Source of the DNA: Pseudomonadota bacterium
GTDB lineage: Bacteria > Pseudomonadota > Gammaproteobacteria > Xanthomonadales > Xanthomonadaceae
Reading direction: 5' to 3'
DNA length: 48,355 bases
Assembly: GCA_030528565.1 (NCBI GenBank)
Contig: JAUMYP010000007.1
Location: forward strand, 1-48,355
Shown here: positions 1-10,219 of the stretch, one piece after another
How the letters are laid out: each line of letters starts with the position of its first letter
Position numbering within the stretch: the first letter of the stretch is position 1
Notes under the pieces: generated by a model
What the model saw: the letters and a program-made list of their open reading frames with translations, nothing else
What the model was told of the DNA's origin: nothing
Databases searched by the model: none
Program-made: the position numbers and the translations under genes

Positions 1-131
1 AGTGCCATCTGCCTAATCAATGCTTTTTCCTTTCTTTTGACCCAAATCCCGGCTTTTAGCGCACTTCCATAACCCCTGGCCTCTGGCTTTTATCACCTGC
101 TCTTTAACCCTTTACCCCTGGAGTCAATGCC

Positions 132-806
132 ATGCTCTCAATGAAAAACATCTCCAAAGTATTCCGCACCGAAATGGTGGAAACCCATGCCCTGCGCGGG
201 CTGGACTTGCAGGTCGATGAAGGCGAGTTCGTCGCCGTCACCGGGCCTTCGGGTTCGGGCAAGACCACGTTTCTCAATATCGCCGGGCTTCTGGAAACCT
301 TTAGCGACGGCGAATACGTGCTCGATGGCGAGAACGTGCGCGGCCTGTCCGACGATGCCCGCTCGCGGCTGCGCAACCGCAAAATCGGTTTCATCTTTCA
401 GGGCTTCAACCTGATTCCCGACCTCAACCTGTTCGACAACGTCGATGTGCCGCTGCGCTATCGCGGCCTGCCCTCAAGCGAGCGCAAAAAGCGCATCGAA
501 AAGGCGCTGGCCAATGTGGGACTTGCCTCGCGCATGCGTCATTACCCGTCCGAGCTCTCCGGCGGCCAGCAGCAGCGCGTGGCGATTGCCCGGGCGCTGG
601 CCGGTGAGCCGCGCCTGCTGCTCGCCGACGAGCCGACCGGCAACCTGGATTCGCAGATGGCGCGCGGGGTGATGGAGCTGCTGGAGGACATCAACCGCCA
701 GGGCACCACCATCGTCATGGTCACCCACGATGCGGAACTGGCCGCCCGCGCCCAGCGCAATGTGCATATCGTCGATGGCATCGCCAACGACCTGCAACGC
801 GGTTGA
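132..806 (+). CDS. ABC transporter ATP-binding protein, MacB/LolD type
   Basis: This 224-residue ATPase would energise the two FtsX/MacB-type permeases that follow it. Visible motifs are the Walker A GPSGSGKT at residues 38-45, the Q-loop Gln90, the signature LSGGQQQR at 142-149, the Walker B LLLADEP at 162-168 and the switch histidine in VTHD near residue 199. Length and motif order fit the LolD/MacB/FtsE branch, which does not import solutes but drives mechanotransmission, lipoprotein release or efflux. The start at 132 has a GGAG ribosome site at 119-122. The next gene begins 9 bases after the stop, so the three genes form one operon. A HlyD-type adaptor often accompanies such sets and might lie to the left of the window. 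The substrate is unknown. Confidence 0.93.
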   Translation: MLSMKNISKVFRTEMVETHALRGLDLQVDEGEFVAVTGPSGSGKTTFLNIAGLLETFSDGEYVLDGENVRGLSDDARSRLRNRKIGFIFQGFNLIPDLNLFDNVDVPLRYRGLPSSERKKRIEKALANVGLASRMRHYPSELSGGQQQRVAIARALAGEPRLLLADEPTGNLDSQMARGVMELLEDINRQGTTIVMVTHDAELAARAQRNVHIVDGIANDLQRG

Positions 807-815
807 GGAGGCGCC

Positions 816-2108
816 ATGCTCGCCTATTACCTGAAACTTGCCCGGGTGAGTTTGCGGCGCAACCGCGCGCTCACCGTGTTGATGGTTCTCACCATTGCCG
901 TGGGCATCGGCGCCACCATGACCACGCTCACCGTGTTCCGTACGCTCTCGGGCAACCCCATCCCGGACAAGAGCGAGCGCCTGTTCCGCGTGCAGCTGGA
1001 CATGTATCCGCAGGACTCGCAGGACATCGAGCCGCCCAATGATGTCTCGCGCTTTGATGCCGAAGCCCTGCTGGCCGAAGGCCGCGCCAAGCGCCAGGTC
1101 ATCACCGCCTCGAGTGGTACGGTGATTGCGGGCGGCGAAGGCGGCGAGCCGATGCTGACCAGCACCCGCAGCGCCAGTGCCGATTTCTTCCCGATGTTCA
1201 ATGTGCCGCTGCGCTACGGCCAGCCCTGGCAGGCCAGCGAAGACGCCGCTGCCGCGCGGGTAGCCGTCATCACCGACGAGCTCAACGAAAAACTGTTTGC
1301 CGGCGGCAACTCGGTCGGCAAGGAACTGCGCATCAATGACACCGCCTTCCGCATCGTCGGCGTGATGGCGCCGTGGCGGCCCACGCCACGTTTCTATGAC
1401 AACAATGTTTCCGCGTTCAGCAAGCCGGAGCTGGCCATCGTGCCCTATCACACCGCACGCGCGCTGGGATGGGGCGCTGGCGGCAACATGAACTGCTTTG
1501 CCATGTACGAAGGCGCACACACCGACCTCAACGCCCCCTGCGCCTGGCTGCAATACTGGGTGGAGCTTGAATCAGCCGATAAGGCCGGAGATTTCAGGCG
1601 CTATCTGCAGAACTACTCGGCCAAGCAAAAAGACACCGGACGTTTTTCCCGCCCGCCCAATGTGCGCCTGCGCGATGTCATGGCCTGGCTGGATTACACC
1701 CGGGTCGTGCCCGCCGATATCAAGCTGCAACTATGGCTGGCGCTGGGTTTTCTGGCGGTGTGTCTGGTGAACGTGGTCGGGCTGATGCTGGCCAAGTTCC
1801 TGCGCCGCAGCGGTGAAATCGGCGTGCGCCGCGCGCTCGGCGCCAGCCGCTGGCAAATCTTTCTGCAATTGCTGGTGGAAGGTGGCCTGATTGGCCTCAT
1901 CGGCGGCGTGGCCGGGCTGTTGCTTGCCTTCCTCGGCCTGTGGGGCGTGCGCCAGCAGCCCAGCGCCTATGCCGAGCTTGCGCAGATGAACCTGCCGATG
2001 CTGCTGACCACCTTCGTCATCGCCGTGGCCGCCAGCCTCCTGGCTGCACTGCTGCCCGCCTGGCGCGCGATGCATATCCCGCCCGCCATCCAGTTGAAAC
2101 TCCAGTGA
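816..2108 (+). CDS. ABC transporter permease, FtsX/MacB family (first of two)
   Basis: This 430-residue membrane protein has the MacB-type layout: one N-terminal membrane segment (about residues 10-35), a large periplasmic domain (about 40-300), then three C-terminal membrane segments. The FtsX domain includes the typical GEIGVRRALGASR motif after the second membrane segment. It pairs with the ATPase at 132-806 and the related permease at 2116-3351 to make a heterodimeric transporter. A GAGGAGG ribosome site lies just before the start. A role in envelope stress or peptide/antibiotic export is suggested by the family, and by the sensor kinase pair encoded further on at 6346-8978. The substrate cannot be read from sequence. 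Confidence 0.9.
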   Translation: MLAYYLKLARVSLRRNRALTVLMVLTIAVGIGATMTTLTVFRTLSGNPIPDKSERLFRVQLDMYPQDSQDIEPPNDVSRFDAEALLAEGRAKRQVITASSGTVIAGGEGGEPMLTSTRSASADFFPMFNVPLRYGQPWQASEDAAAARVAVITDELNEKLFAGGNSVGKELRINDTAFRIVGVMAPWRPTPRFYDNNVSAFSKPELAIVPYHTARALGWGAGGNMNCFAMYEGAHTDLNAPCAWLQYWVELESADKAGDFRRYLQNYSAKQKDTGRFSRPPNVRLRDVMAWLDYTRVVPADIKLQLWLALGFLAVCLVNVVGLMLAKFLRRSGEIGVRRALGASRWQIFLQLLVEGGLIGLIGGVAGLLLAFLGLWGVRQQPSAYAELAQMNLPMLLTTFVIAVAASLLAALLPAWRAMHIPPAIQLKLQ

Positions 2109-2115
2109 GGCTCTC

Positions 2116-3351
2116 ATGTTGAACCTGCGCCCGATTCTTTCCGCCCTGCGCCAGCACAAATCCGCCGCCGGCATCCTGCTGCTGGAAATCGCGCTGACCT
2201 GCGCCATCCTCTGCAATGCCCTGTTCCTCATCCAGCGCCGCTTCCAGGCCCTCCAGGTGGTCAGCGGCGTGGACGAGGCGCATCTGGTCAATATCCGCCT
2301 CACCGGCATTGGCCGCAATCACAATGCCCTGGCACAGACCCGGACTGACCTTGCCGCATTGCGCGCCCTGCCGGGGGTGGTCGAGGCCAGCCAGATTTCG
2401 CAACTGCCGATGGTCAATAACTCCTGGAACAGCGGCGTGTCCGCCAGCCCCGGCGATAACGTCACCTACCACAATGCCACTATGTATCTGGGCGGCGAGC
2501 GCGTCTGGCACACCCTGGGCAGCGCCCTGCTGGCCGGACGCGATTTTGCCAGCGAAGAATTCATCGATGTGCCGGACGAGGCTGCGATGAATGAGGTACT
2601 GGGGAAGATTCGCAGCATCATCATCACCCGTTCGCTGGCCGACAAGCTCTATCCGGGCGAGAGCGCCGTCGGCAAACCGCTGTACTTCGACACCCAGCCC
2701 ATCACCATCGTCGGCGTCATCGACAACCTGCTGCGCCCCAGCCATGAGGCGCGCGGCCCGCAGCGACAATACGACGCCATGCTGCTGCCGATGCGCCTGC
2801 CCTATACCCTGGTCGGCAACTACCTGCTGCGGCTTGAACCCGGCCACTCGCCCGAGGTCGCGCTGAAAGCCGCCGGCGATACGCTGAAGCAACTGGAGCC
2901 GCGCCGCATCCTGATTGCGCAGCAAACCTTTGCCGAAATCCGCCATGACTATTTTGCCGAAGACCGCGCCATGATTTGGCTGCTTGGCATCGTTGCCGTG
3001 GTGCTGCTCGCCGTCACCGCCTTCGGCATCGTGGGTCTTGCCAGTTTCTGGGTGCAGCAGCGCACCCGGCAAATCGGCATCCGCCGCGCGCTTGGCGCCA
3101 CCCGTGGCGACATCCTGCGCTATTTCCAGAGCGAGAACTTCCTCATCGTCAGCGGCGGCATCGTGCTCGGCCTGCTGCTGGCCTTCGGCCTCAACCAGTT
3201 CTTGATGGCCAAGTACGAACTGCCGCGCCTGCCCTGGCAAACCCTGCCCATCGCCGCCGTGGTGCTGTGGCTGCTTGGCCAAATCGCCGTCCTCGCCCCC
3301 GCCCTGCGCGCTGCTGCTATCCCTCCGGCGATTGCCACCCGAAGTGTGTGA
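2116..3351 (+). CDS. ABC transporter permease, FtsX/MacB family (second of two)
   Basis: This is a 411-residue paralogue of the preceding permease with the same topology: an N-terminal membrane segment near residues 18-37, a periplasmic domain, and three C-terminal membrane segments. The IGIRRALGATRGDI motif follows the second membrane segment, as expected for FtsX domains. It starts 7 bases after the previous stop, so it is the third gene of the operon. Its stop codon (3349-3351) directly abuts the stop codon of the convergent toxin gene (3352-3354). No terminator is visible between them. Confidence 0.9.
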   Translation: MLNLRPILSALRQHKSAAGILLLEIALTCAILCNALFLIQRRFQALQVVSGVDEAHLVNIRLTGIGRNHNALAQTRTDLAALRALPGVVEASQISQLPMVNNSWNSGVSASPGDNVTYHNATMYLGGERVWHTLGSALLAGRDFASEEFIDVPDEAAMNEVLGKIRSIIITRSLADKLYPGESAVGKPLYFDTQPITIVGVIDNLLRPSHEARGPQRQYDAMLLPMRLPYTLVGNYLLRLEPGHSPEVALKAAGDTLKQLEPRRILIAQQTFAEIRHDYFAEDRAMIWLLGIVAVVLLAVTAFGIVGLASFWVQQRTRQIGIRRALGATRGDILRYFQSENFLIVSGGIVLGLLLAFGLNQFLMAKYELPRLPWQTLPIAAVVLWLLGQIAVLAPALRAAAIPPAIATRSV

Positions 3352-3678
3352 TTACAAAGGCAATGCCAAATGCAGCTTGATGGCATCTTCAACCGCCTGC
3401 ATATCCGCCTTGGAAACTGCACCAAGGCGGCTTTTCAAACGCTGTTTGTCCGCCGCCATGATTTGGTCGGCCATCGCCTTGCTGCGCTGCCCACCAACAG
3501 TGACCCATGCCTCACCGGGATAAAGCCGTGCCGTATTGCTGGTCAGCGGTATGACCACCACCCGTGCCAGATTCCGATTGGCCGCATCATTACTAACGAT
3601 GATGGCCGGGCGGCGCTTGCGGATTTCACTGCCAACAGCGGGGTCAAACTCTACCCACCAGATTTCACCACGAACCAT
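3352..3678 (-). CDS. MazF/PemK-type endoribonuclease toxin
   Basis: The 108-residue product begins MVRGEIWWVEFDP and continues with RRPAIIVSND and VVVIPLTS, the hallmark strands of the MazF/PemK/Kid SH3-like barrel. Members of this family are sequence-specific mRNA interferases held inactive by their antitoxin. The open frame runs upstream to 3807, but the start at 3678 fits the family N-terminus and overlaps the antitoxin stop by 14 bases, the usual translational coupling of such pairs. The gene is convergent with the ABC permease and has no gap from it. The pair is bacterial type II; its present activity is not known. Confidence 0.9.
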   Translation of the reverse strand: MVRGEIWWVEFDPAVGSEIRKRRPAIIVSNDAANRNLARVVVIPLTSNTARLYPGEAWVTVGGQRSKAMADQIMAADKQRLKSRLGAVSKADMQAVEDAIKLHLALPL

Positions 3679-3895
3679 TGTCCGCATCCCCAGCCAGTGC
3701 ATTGCACCATGCCTTGGCTTCTGCCTCACGCGCCTGGTCTGCCGCCATTGCAGCATAACCTTTATCCAGTGCGGCATCGGTGACATGCGGACGCAGCAAG
3801 TCTTCAATGAACTGGCTCATGCGGCGCTTGCCTACCCGCCGGTAGAGCCCTTCGTAAACCGCCTCATCCAAAGTAATGGTCATTCGCTTGTGCAT
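3665..3895 (-). CDS. Ribbon-helix-helix antitoxin of a MazEF-like pair
   Basis: This 76-residue protein starts MHKRMTITLDEAVYEGL, a ribbon-helix-helix strand followed by a helix. A second helix (MSQFIEDLLRPHV) completes the DNA-binding fold, and an alanine- and acid-rich C-terminal tail would wrap the toxin. It lies upstream of the MazF-type toxin and overlaps its start by 14 bases. A GGGG ribosome site is found about 6-9 bases before the start at 3895. Antitoxins of this type usually autorepress through inverted repeats, and a clear one sits at 3908-3931. The exact antitoxin family is not assigned. Confidence 0.85.
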   Translation of the reverse strand: MHKRMTITLDEAVYEGLYRRVGKRRMSQFIEDLLRPHVTDAALDKGYAAMAADQAREAEAKAWCNALAGDADNGSW

Positions 3896-3907
3896 GATGC
3901 ACCCCTA

Positions 3908-3931
3908 ATACGCTTTATACGCATAGCGTAT
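3908..3931 (-). promoter_or_regulatory. Inverted repeat, likely autoregulatory operator of the toxin-antitoxin pair
   Basis: Reading the plus strand, ATACGC occurs at 3908-3913 and 3917-3922, and its reverse complement GCGTAT at 3926-3931. The last two are separated by three bases, giving a compact palindrome. It begins 13 bases upstream of the antitoxin start. Three copies of a 6-bp half-site at this place are what an RHH antitoxin operator is expected to look like. The function is inferred from position and symmetry. Confidence 0.6.
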
Positions 3932-4025
3932 CACTCATGCCCCCGACCAGGCCTGAAGAAGCCCGTCAAGTGGCCTTGCTGTAACCTGCTCCCATCCATC
4001 ACTGCTGCCCTGCTTGAATCTTCCC

Positions 4026-4664
4026 ATGCTCCCCATCGGCAAACGCATCGACACCATCATCCAGCAGGCGCTCGCCGCGCCGCTGAAAGCCGCAGGTTTC
4101 AAGAAACAGGCGCGCGTGTTCCGCCGCCAGCGCGACGATGGCGCGGTGGAAGTCATCGACATACAAGGCGGCAAGTACAACACGGGCAGCCAAGGCGAGT
4201 TCACCGTCAACCTGGGGCTGTACCTGCCACAAATCGCGGCCATGCTGGATGCGCCGCTGCTCGAAAAACCGCAGGAATACCAATGCCATTTCCGCCAGCG
4301 CATCGGTGCGCTGCTGCCGGAAAAGCAGGAAGACTTCTGGTGGCCAATGAACACGGCGGCCAGTGACGAAACCCTGGCCGACGCCTTGCAACAGGCAGTA
4401 CTGGAGTACGCCCTGCCCTGGTTTGCCGCCTTCGCGCCCGAGGCTTTCAAGGCCGCCGACGCCGATTTCGGGCGCCTCCCCGGTGGCGCGCCAATGCCGC
4501 TTGACCCGCTGCATGCCGCCAGTTTTTACCTGCTTCTGGGCGAGCGCGACAAGGCGCGTGAACGGCTCAATATCGGCCTTGAATACCGCAAATCGCTCGC
4601 CCCGCAGATTCATGCACTGGCCGCCGCGCATGGGCTGGTGCTGGAACAGGAGCCACAACCATGA
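4026..4664 (+). CDS. DUF4304-like protein of unknown function
   Basis: This protein of 212 residues (216 if the ATG at 4014 is used) has an N-terminal part, IIQQALAAPLKAAGFKKQAR, followed by strands ending in FTVNLGLYLP, that resembles the DUF4304 family. A C-terminal helical section (HAASFYLLLGERDKARERL) looks like a single tetratricopeptide-type hairpin. There is no signal peptide. It overlaps the next gene by 4 bases (4661-4664), and the third gene overlaps the second in the same way, so the three are coupled. The function is unknown. DUF4304 proteins are often found as small stand-alone cytoplasmic proteins in accessory loci. Confidence 0.7.
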   Translation: MLPIGKRIDTIIQQALAAPLKAAGFKKQARVFRRQRDDGAVEVIDIQGGKYNTGSQGEFTVNLGLYLPQIAAMLDAPLLEKPQEYQCHFRQRIGALLPEKQEDFWWPMNTAASDETLADALQQAVLEYALPWFAAFAPEAFKAADADFGRLPGGAPMPLDPLHAASFYLLLGERDKARERLNIGLEYRKSLAPQIHALAAAHGLVLEQEPQP

Positions 4665-5344
4665 CAGCTATCAGCAGTAACAAAATCGCCAGCGCCCTGC
4701 ACAAGCGCCTGTGGCCGCATTTGCAGGCCTTGGGCTTTCAGTACCACATCGGTCGCAGCTATTACCGTCTCGCTGACGGGCAGGTGTGGTATGCCGCCAG
4801 CCGCGCGCTGAACGCGCATTTGCAACATATCGGGCGGCCGAGCGCCGATAGCGCCTTTGATTGTGTGGCTGGCATTTACCATTTCGATGCCGATGAGCAG
4901 GCCATCGTCGAGCACTATTTGCAGGCGCGGGAGCCTTATTGGGGCACGCAATATCTGATGAATGTGCAATGCGATGCCGCGCCGAGCCAGGCCGGCGGCG
5001 GGCGCAGAAAGGATATGAGCCTCTGGCGCGTTGTGGCCGACGGCAGCAACCTTGATGCGGTGATGGATGATTTTGAAGCCGCCTTCGTGCAGCAAGTCCT
5101 GCCGTTCTGGACACGCATGAGCAGTGATGCAAACGCTGCCGCCGCGCGGCGCTACAACGCAGAAAAGCGTGCGCAGGCCGCAGAATTTCGTGAGCACTAT
5201 TTTGATGCCCTAGGCAGCGGCAAAACCAAGGAAGCCGAGGAATGCCTGCGTTACTGGCTGCTGCGCGATGCCTGCGATTATGTCGCCTACTGGGACGCCC
5301 ACGGTGGCGACCCGCTGCGCAAACCCCAAGGAGAGAAATCATGA
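4661..5344 (+). CDS. DUF4304-like hypothetical protein
   Basis: The 227-residue product starts MTAISSNKIASALHKRLWPHL and continues LGFQYHIGRSYYRLADGQVWY, the same overall pattern of an amphipathic helix followed by strands seen in the preceding DUF4304-like protein. The two are therefore probably distant paralogues. The C-terminal 60 residues are helical and charged, with no membrane segment. It starts at ATG 4661, inside the end of the previous gene, and its stop overlaps the next start (ATGA at 5341-5344). I do not recognise a catalytic motif. Confidence 0.65.
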   Translation: MTAISSNKIASALHKRLWPHLQALGFQYHIGRSYYRLADGQVWYAASRALNAHLQHIGRPSADSAFDCVAGIYHFDADEQAIVEHYLQAREPYWGTQYLMNVQCDAAPSQAGGGRRKDMSLWRVVADGSNLDAVMDDFEAAFVQQVLPFWTRMSSDANAAAARRYNAEKRAQAAEFREHYFDALGSGKTKEAEECLRYWLLRDACDYVAYWDAHGGDPLRKPQGEKS

Positions 5345-6246
5345 CCGATGCCATCCAACGCAAGGCCGCCGAAGCCATCGCCACCCAGGCCGAACGCACT
5401 GCCGCGCGCGGCAAAGCCGACCTGCCCTTGCCCAAGGGCGAAGGCTGGGTCATGTCCAGCGGCATGATGCCGCGCCCCATCCATACCGGGCGCCTGCGCG
5501 AAGCCGAGCAACTCTACGCCCAGGCCGTGGCTGTGTACCCGCAGGGCTTCTGGATGTACCAGCGTGCGTTGCTGTTGATGGAGCTGGGCGATTTTGATGA
5601 GGCCATTGGCAGCTTCGAGGCCTGCGCCGCGCAGGGCGACTACCTCTCGCTGGCCGAGCTGCAACCGGTGCTCTCGCAATGCCGCCTGCTGCAACAAGGC
5701 CAGGGCCCGAAGTCGGAAGACGACACACTGGACTGGCTCAAGCAGCAAATGATGCAAAGCATGGCGCAGTTCAACCCGAGCCTTGCCAGTGAAATGGAGC
5801 AGGCCTTTGCCATGGCGGCAAGGCTCGGCGCTGCGGACGGAGACGACACATGCTGCGATGAGCAGGACAACGCCGCCAGACGCGAACCTTTGAGCGAGGC
5901 GCAAAGCAGGCGCATCTGCGAATTTGCCGAAGATTTTGCCTGGGCGCTGGTCGATGGCGATTACGCCCGCGCGTATGCCATGCTGCTGCCGGAATTGCAG
6001 GACGAAACCACCCTGAATGACTTGCAGAAAGAGTACGAGGCGATGGTGTCTTATGCCGAAACGCCCATCAACCGCGTACACGCCCTGCCGCCGCACAATG
6101 ACCTGCCCGACATGCCAGCTGCGATGCTGGCCTGGGTGATGGTGAGCATCGACAGTGACGACATTGCCGAGGCCCTCACCCTGGACATCTGCCAGCTTGA
6201 CGACGATACCCTGCGCATCGGCGCGCTGGAATGGGGGCGACCCTGA
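5341..6246 (+). CDS. TPR-like hypothetical protein
   Basis: This is a 301-residue cytoplasmic protein. Residues 45-90 (GRLREAEQLYAQAV, then GDFDEAIGSFEACAA) form two helix pairs resembling tetratricopeptide repeats. The C-terminal 110 residues are acidic, with a run of helices followed by strands ending LDICQLDDDTLRIGALEW. I chose the ATG at 5341, which overlaps the previous stop by 4 bases, over the upstream ATG at 5242, whose extension lies wholly inside the previous gene. The function is unknown. It is the last gene of the three-gene unit. Confidence 0.65.
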   Translation: MTDAIQRKAAEAIATQAERTAARGKADLPLPKGEGWVMSSGMMPRPIHTGRLREAEQLYAQAVAVYPQGFWMYQRALLLMELGDFDEAIGSFEACAAQGDYLSLAELQPVLSQCRLLQQGQGPKSEDDTLDWLKQQMMQSMAQFNPSLASEMEQAFAMAARLGAADGDDTCCDEQDNAARREPLSEAQSRRICEFAEDFAWALVDGDYARAYAMLLPELQDETTLNDLQKEYEAMVSYAETPINRVHALPPHNDLPDMPAAMLAWVMVSIDSDDIAEALTLDICQLDDDTLRIGALEWGRP

Positions 6247-6345
6247 GTGTGTTCGGCAGGCGAACATGCCCGCCCTACCTCTTAGCTAATGCCCTGCCAA
6301 GCGCATAACCCGCCCTTGCCAACCACCCGCCTATCGACTGAATCC

Positions 6346-7677
<1,332 letters not shown>

Positions 7678-7679
7678 TC

Positions 7680-8978
7680 ATGTTCTTTTCCCTGCGACTG
7701 CGCCTCACCCTCTTGCTGGCCGCCTATGGCACGGCATTGATGCTCTCGCTGGCACTTGGCCTGCGCTACGGCTGGCCGCTATACGCCCTGCTGGCCGTCA
7801 GTGCATTCTGGCTGCTGCTGCTTGGCCTGCACCTCAACCACCAGCAAAGCCGGGCACTGGCGATGTACCGCGCCCTGGCCGGAACCGTGGACAGCTACCG
7901 CGATGGCGATTTCAGTTTTTCGCTGGTATGGCCGCAGCGCGATGAGCTGGGCATGCTGGTGGCCGCGCACAACCGTCTGGGCGATACCCTGCGCGCGCAG
8001 CGCAACCGCCTGCAACAACGTGAATTGCTGCTCGATACCGTGGTGCAAAACTCGCCACAGGCGATGTTGCTGGTCGATGGCCATGGCCGCGTGGTGCTCG
8101 GCAACCTGGCTGCCCGGCGCCTGCTGGGCGAAGGCCGGCGGCTGGAAGGGCATAGCCTGCCCGCCTTGCTGGCGCATCGCCCCGAAGCCATGCAACAGGC
8201 ATTCAGCCATCAGGGCGATGCCTTGTTTGCCGTTGGCAGCGAGGATGACGAAGACATTTATCACCTCTCGCGCCGCCCGTTGCGCCTTAATGGCCGTCCG
8301 CATGAATTGCTGCTGCTGCGCCAGCTCACCGCCGAACTGCGCCGGCAAGAAGTCGCCACCTGGAAAAAGGTCATCCGCGTCATCAGCCATGAACTCAACA
8401 ATTCGCTGGCGCCGATTGCCTCGCTGGCGCATTCGGGTGCGGAGCTGCTGTGCCGCCAGCACTATGAGCAGTTGCCGCTGGCGCTTGCCACCATCGAGGA
8501 GCGCGCCCGTCATCTGGAAGGCTTCATCCGCGATTACGCGCGCTTTGCCAAGCTACCCGCGCCCCGGCTGGAGCCTATCCGCTGGGACGCTTTTCTGGGC
8601 GCGCTGCAACAGCAGATGGATTTCCAGTGGGACGGGGCGCATGGCGATGCCCAGTTCCGCGCCGACCGTGCGCAACTGGAGCAAGCCCTGCTCAATCTCA
8701 TCAAGAATGCACACGAATCCGGCAGTGCCGCACCCGAAGTGCAATTGCGGCTGCGCCGCCAGCCACAAGGCTGGCGCATCGACATCCTTGACCGCGGCGC
8801 CGGCATGAACGAGGCCGTGCTGGCGCAGGCGCTGCTGCCGTTCTATTCCACCAAGCGCCACGGCACCGGCCTTGGGCTGGCGCTCTGCCGCGAAATCATC
8901 GAATCCCACGGCGGCCATATCAGCCTGGCCAACCGCGAAGGCGGCGGCCTTGGCGTCAGCCTGATGCTGCCGGATTGA
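7680..8978 (+). CDS. NtrB/NtrY-like sensor histidine kinase
   Basis: This 432-residue kinase has two N-terminal membrane segments (about 8-28 and 32-52), a HAMP-like linker, a PAS-like region (about 110-200), and a histidine kinase core. The phosphorylated histidine is His237 in ISHELNNSL. The ATP-binding lid motifs are NLIKNAHE, DRGAGM and GTGLGLALCREI. It starts 2 bases after the stop of the response regulator gene and is surely its partner. There is almost no periplasmic sensor loop, so the signal is likely membrane-borne or cytoplasmic. Confidence 0.92.
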   Translation: MFFSLRLRLTLLLAAYGTALMLSLALGLRYGWPLYALLAVSAFWLLLLGLHLNHQQSRALAMYRALAGTVDSYRDGDFSFSLVWPQRDELGMLVAAHNRLGDTLRAQRNRLQQRELLLDTVVQNSPQAMLLVDGHGRVVLGNLAARRLLGEGRRLEGHSLPALLAHRPEAMQQAFSHQGDALFAVGSEDDEDIYHLSRRPLRLNGRPHELLLLRQLTAELRRQEVATWKKVIRVISHELNNSLAPIASLAHSGAELLCRQHYEQLPLALATIEERARHLEGFIRDYARFAKLPAPRLEPIRWDAFLGALQQQMDFQWDGAHGDAQFRADRAQLEQALLNLIKNAHESGSAAPEVQLRLRRQPQGWRIDILDRGAGMNEAVLAQALLPFYSTKRHGTGLGLALCREIIESHGGHISLANREGGGLGVSLMLPD

Positions 8979-8981
8979 TTA

Positions 8982-9037
8982 GCCCCTGCACATGGGCTGC
9001 ACTTGCGGGTACCAAGAAGGGACATTGAACAGGCTCT
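8982..9037. repeat. Truncated copy of the palindromic repeat element found at 24434-24702
   Basis: These 56 bases match the right end of the complete element (24647-24702) at 52 of 56 positions. The match starts at GCCCCTGCACATGGG and ends at GAACAGGCTCT. The rest of the element is absent. It fills the gap between the kinase stop and the convergent peroxidase stop, whose TGA begins on its last base. It looks like the remnant of an old insertion or a solo end. Confidence 0.8.
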
Positions 9038-10185
9038 CACAGCGTCCGCAAGAACTCGGTAATGGCCTCAATCTCGCTGCGATGCAAATCCAGTGGCTGC
9101 AACAGCGGGTCAGGCTTGGGGAAGGTCGGGTCGTTCTGCTGCCGGGCATTGGGGCGCGGACGCGGCATCCCGGCGTTGTACATATTCATCACGCCGCGCA
9201 GGTCATGGAACAGGCCGTTGTGCATCCACGGCCCGGTTTTGCCGACGTTGCGCAGCGAGGGCGTGCGGAACTTGCCGCTGTCCTCCGGGTTGCCGGTCAC
9301 TTCATAACGCCCCAAATCCTGCCGGGCGCGGCCATGAAAATGCAGCCCGAGGTTGTGGAACTGGTTATCGGTCAGCGCCGCACCAAAGTGGCAGTTCATG
9401 CAGCGCGCGCGGGTGCGGAACAGATGCAGCCCCCAGAGCTGCTGGTCATTGAGCGCGCTATGCCGGCCTTCCAGAAAGCGGTCAAAGCGGTTGAAACGCG
9501 GCAGCAAGCTGCGCTGGAAGGCTGCCAGCGCATAGGCCATCCGCTGCGGGGTAATCTGCGCATCGCCAAACACTTGCGCAAAAGCGGCATCGTAATCCCC
9601 CGCCTGCTGCAGGCGTCTGGCCGCATCTTCCGGGGTGAAGGCCATTTCCCTGGCATCGGCAATCGGATGCAGCGCCTGTGCTTCCAGCGTGGCCGCGCGG
9701 CCATCCCAGAACAGCGGCTCGGCAAAGGCACTCATCGCCACGCTGATGGCATTGCGCCGCCCGGTCTGCCGGTCATGCCCGAACGACACGCTGCGGCCAT
9801 CGCTCCAGCCCAACTGCCGGTCATGGCAGTTGGCGCAGGCAATCTGCCCGGATACCGACAGCCTGGGGTCATCAAACAACCGGGCGCCCAGCGCGATTTT
9901 TTCCGGCGTGCCGGGGTTGTCGTCCGGCTCCGGCGCCTTGCGGGGTAGTGGCGCCATTTCCTGCCAGTTCACACCAGGGTCAATATGCGGCGCAGGCCAT
10001 TGCGTGATGGGCTGCTGGTACACCCGGCGCAGACACTCAAAGTCGCCACGCGGCGCACTTGCCCTGATGCGCTCAAGGCAAGTTTCCAGCGAAGTCTCCG
10101 GCGCCTGCGCTGCGGTTGGTGATAAGCCCAGCAGTCCCAGCAGCGCAAAGCCCAGCCATGCCGCATTGGCAAGTTTCAGCTTCAT
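9037..10185 (-). CDS. Diheme cytochrome c peroxidase / MauG family protein
   Basis: The 382-residue protein has an N-terminal signal peptide (cleavage probably near residue 27, after PTAAQA). It carries two c-type heme motifs, CANCH at about residue 117 and CMNCH at about 239. The C-terminal half has the KFRTPSLRNVGKTGPWMHNGLF pattern of the bacterial diheme peroxidase/MauG family. It would act in the periplasm on peroxide or as an oxidising partner of another protein. The TonB-dependent receptor gene lies immediately upstream on the same strand, and the pair is probably co-transcribed. Confidence 0.88.
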   Translation of the reverse strand: MKLKLANAAWLGFALLGLLGLSPTAAQAPETSLETCLERIRASAPRGDFECLRRVYQQPITQWPAPHIDPGVNWQEMAPLPRKAPEPDDNPGTPEKIALGARLFDDPRLSVSGQIACANCHDRQLGWSDGRSVSFGHDRQTGRRNAISVAMSAFAEPLFWDGRAATLEAQALHPIADAREMAFTPEDAARRLQQAGDYDAAFAQVFGDAQITPQRMAYALAAFQRSLLPRFNRFDRFLEGRHSALNDQQLWGLHLFRTRARCMNCHFGAALTDNQFHNLGLHFHGRARQDLGRYEVTGNPEDSGKFRTPSLRNVGKTGPWMHNGLFHDLRGVMNMYNAGMPRPRPNARQQNDPTFPKPDPLLQPLDLHRSEIEAITEFLRTL

Positions 10186-10219
10186 GCCCGCATCATGACA
10201 TCACCGCAACGGGGCGCCA

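Noticed and set aside
71-100. Sigma-54 promoter before the ABC operon
   Set aside because: GG pairs occur but no GG-N10-GC spacing could be found.
474-1553. 360-codon minus-strand frame
   Set aside because: It is antisense to the ABC ATPase and permease, with the low-complexity composition typical of shadow frames in GC-rich DNA.
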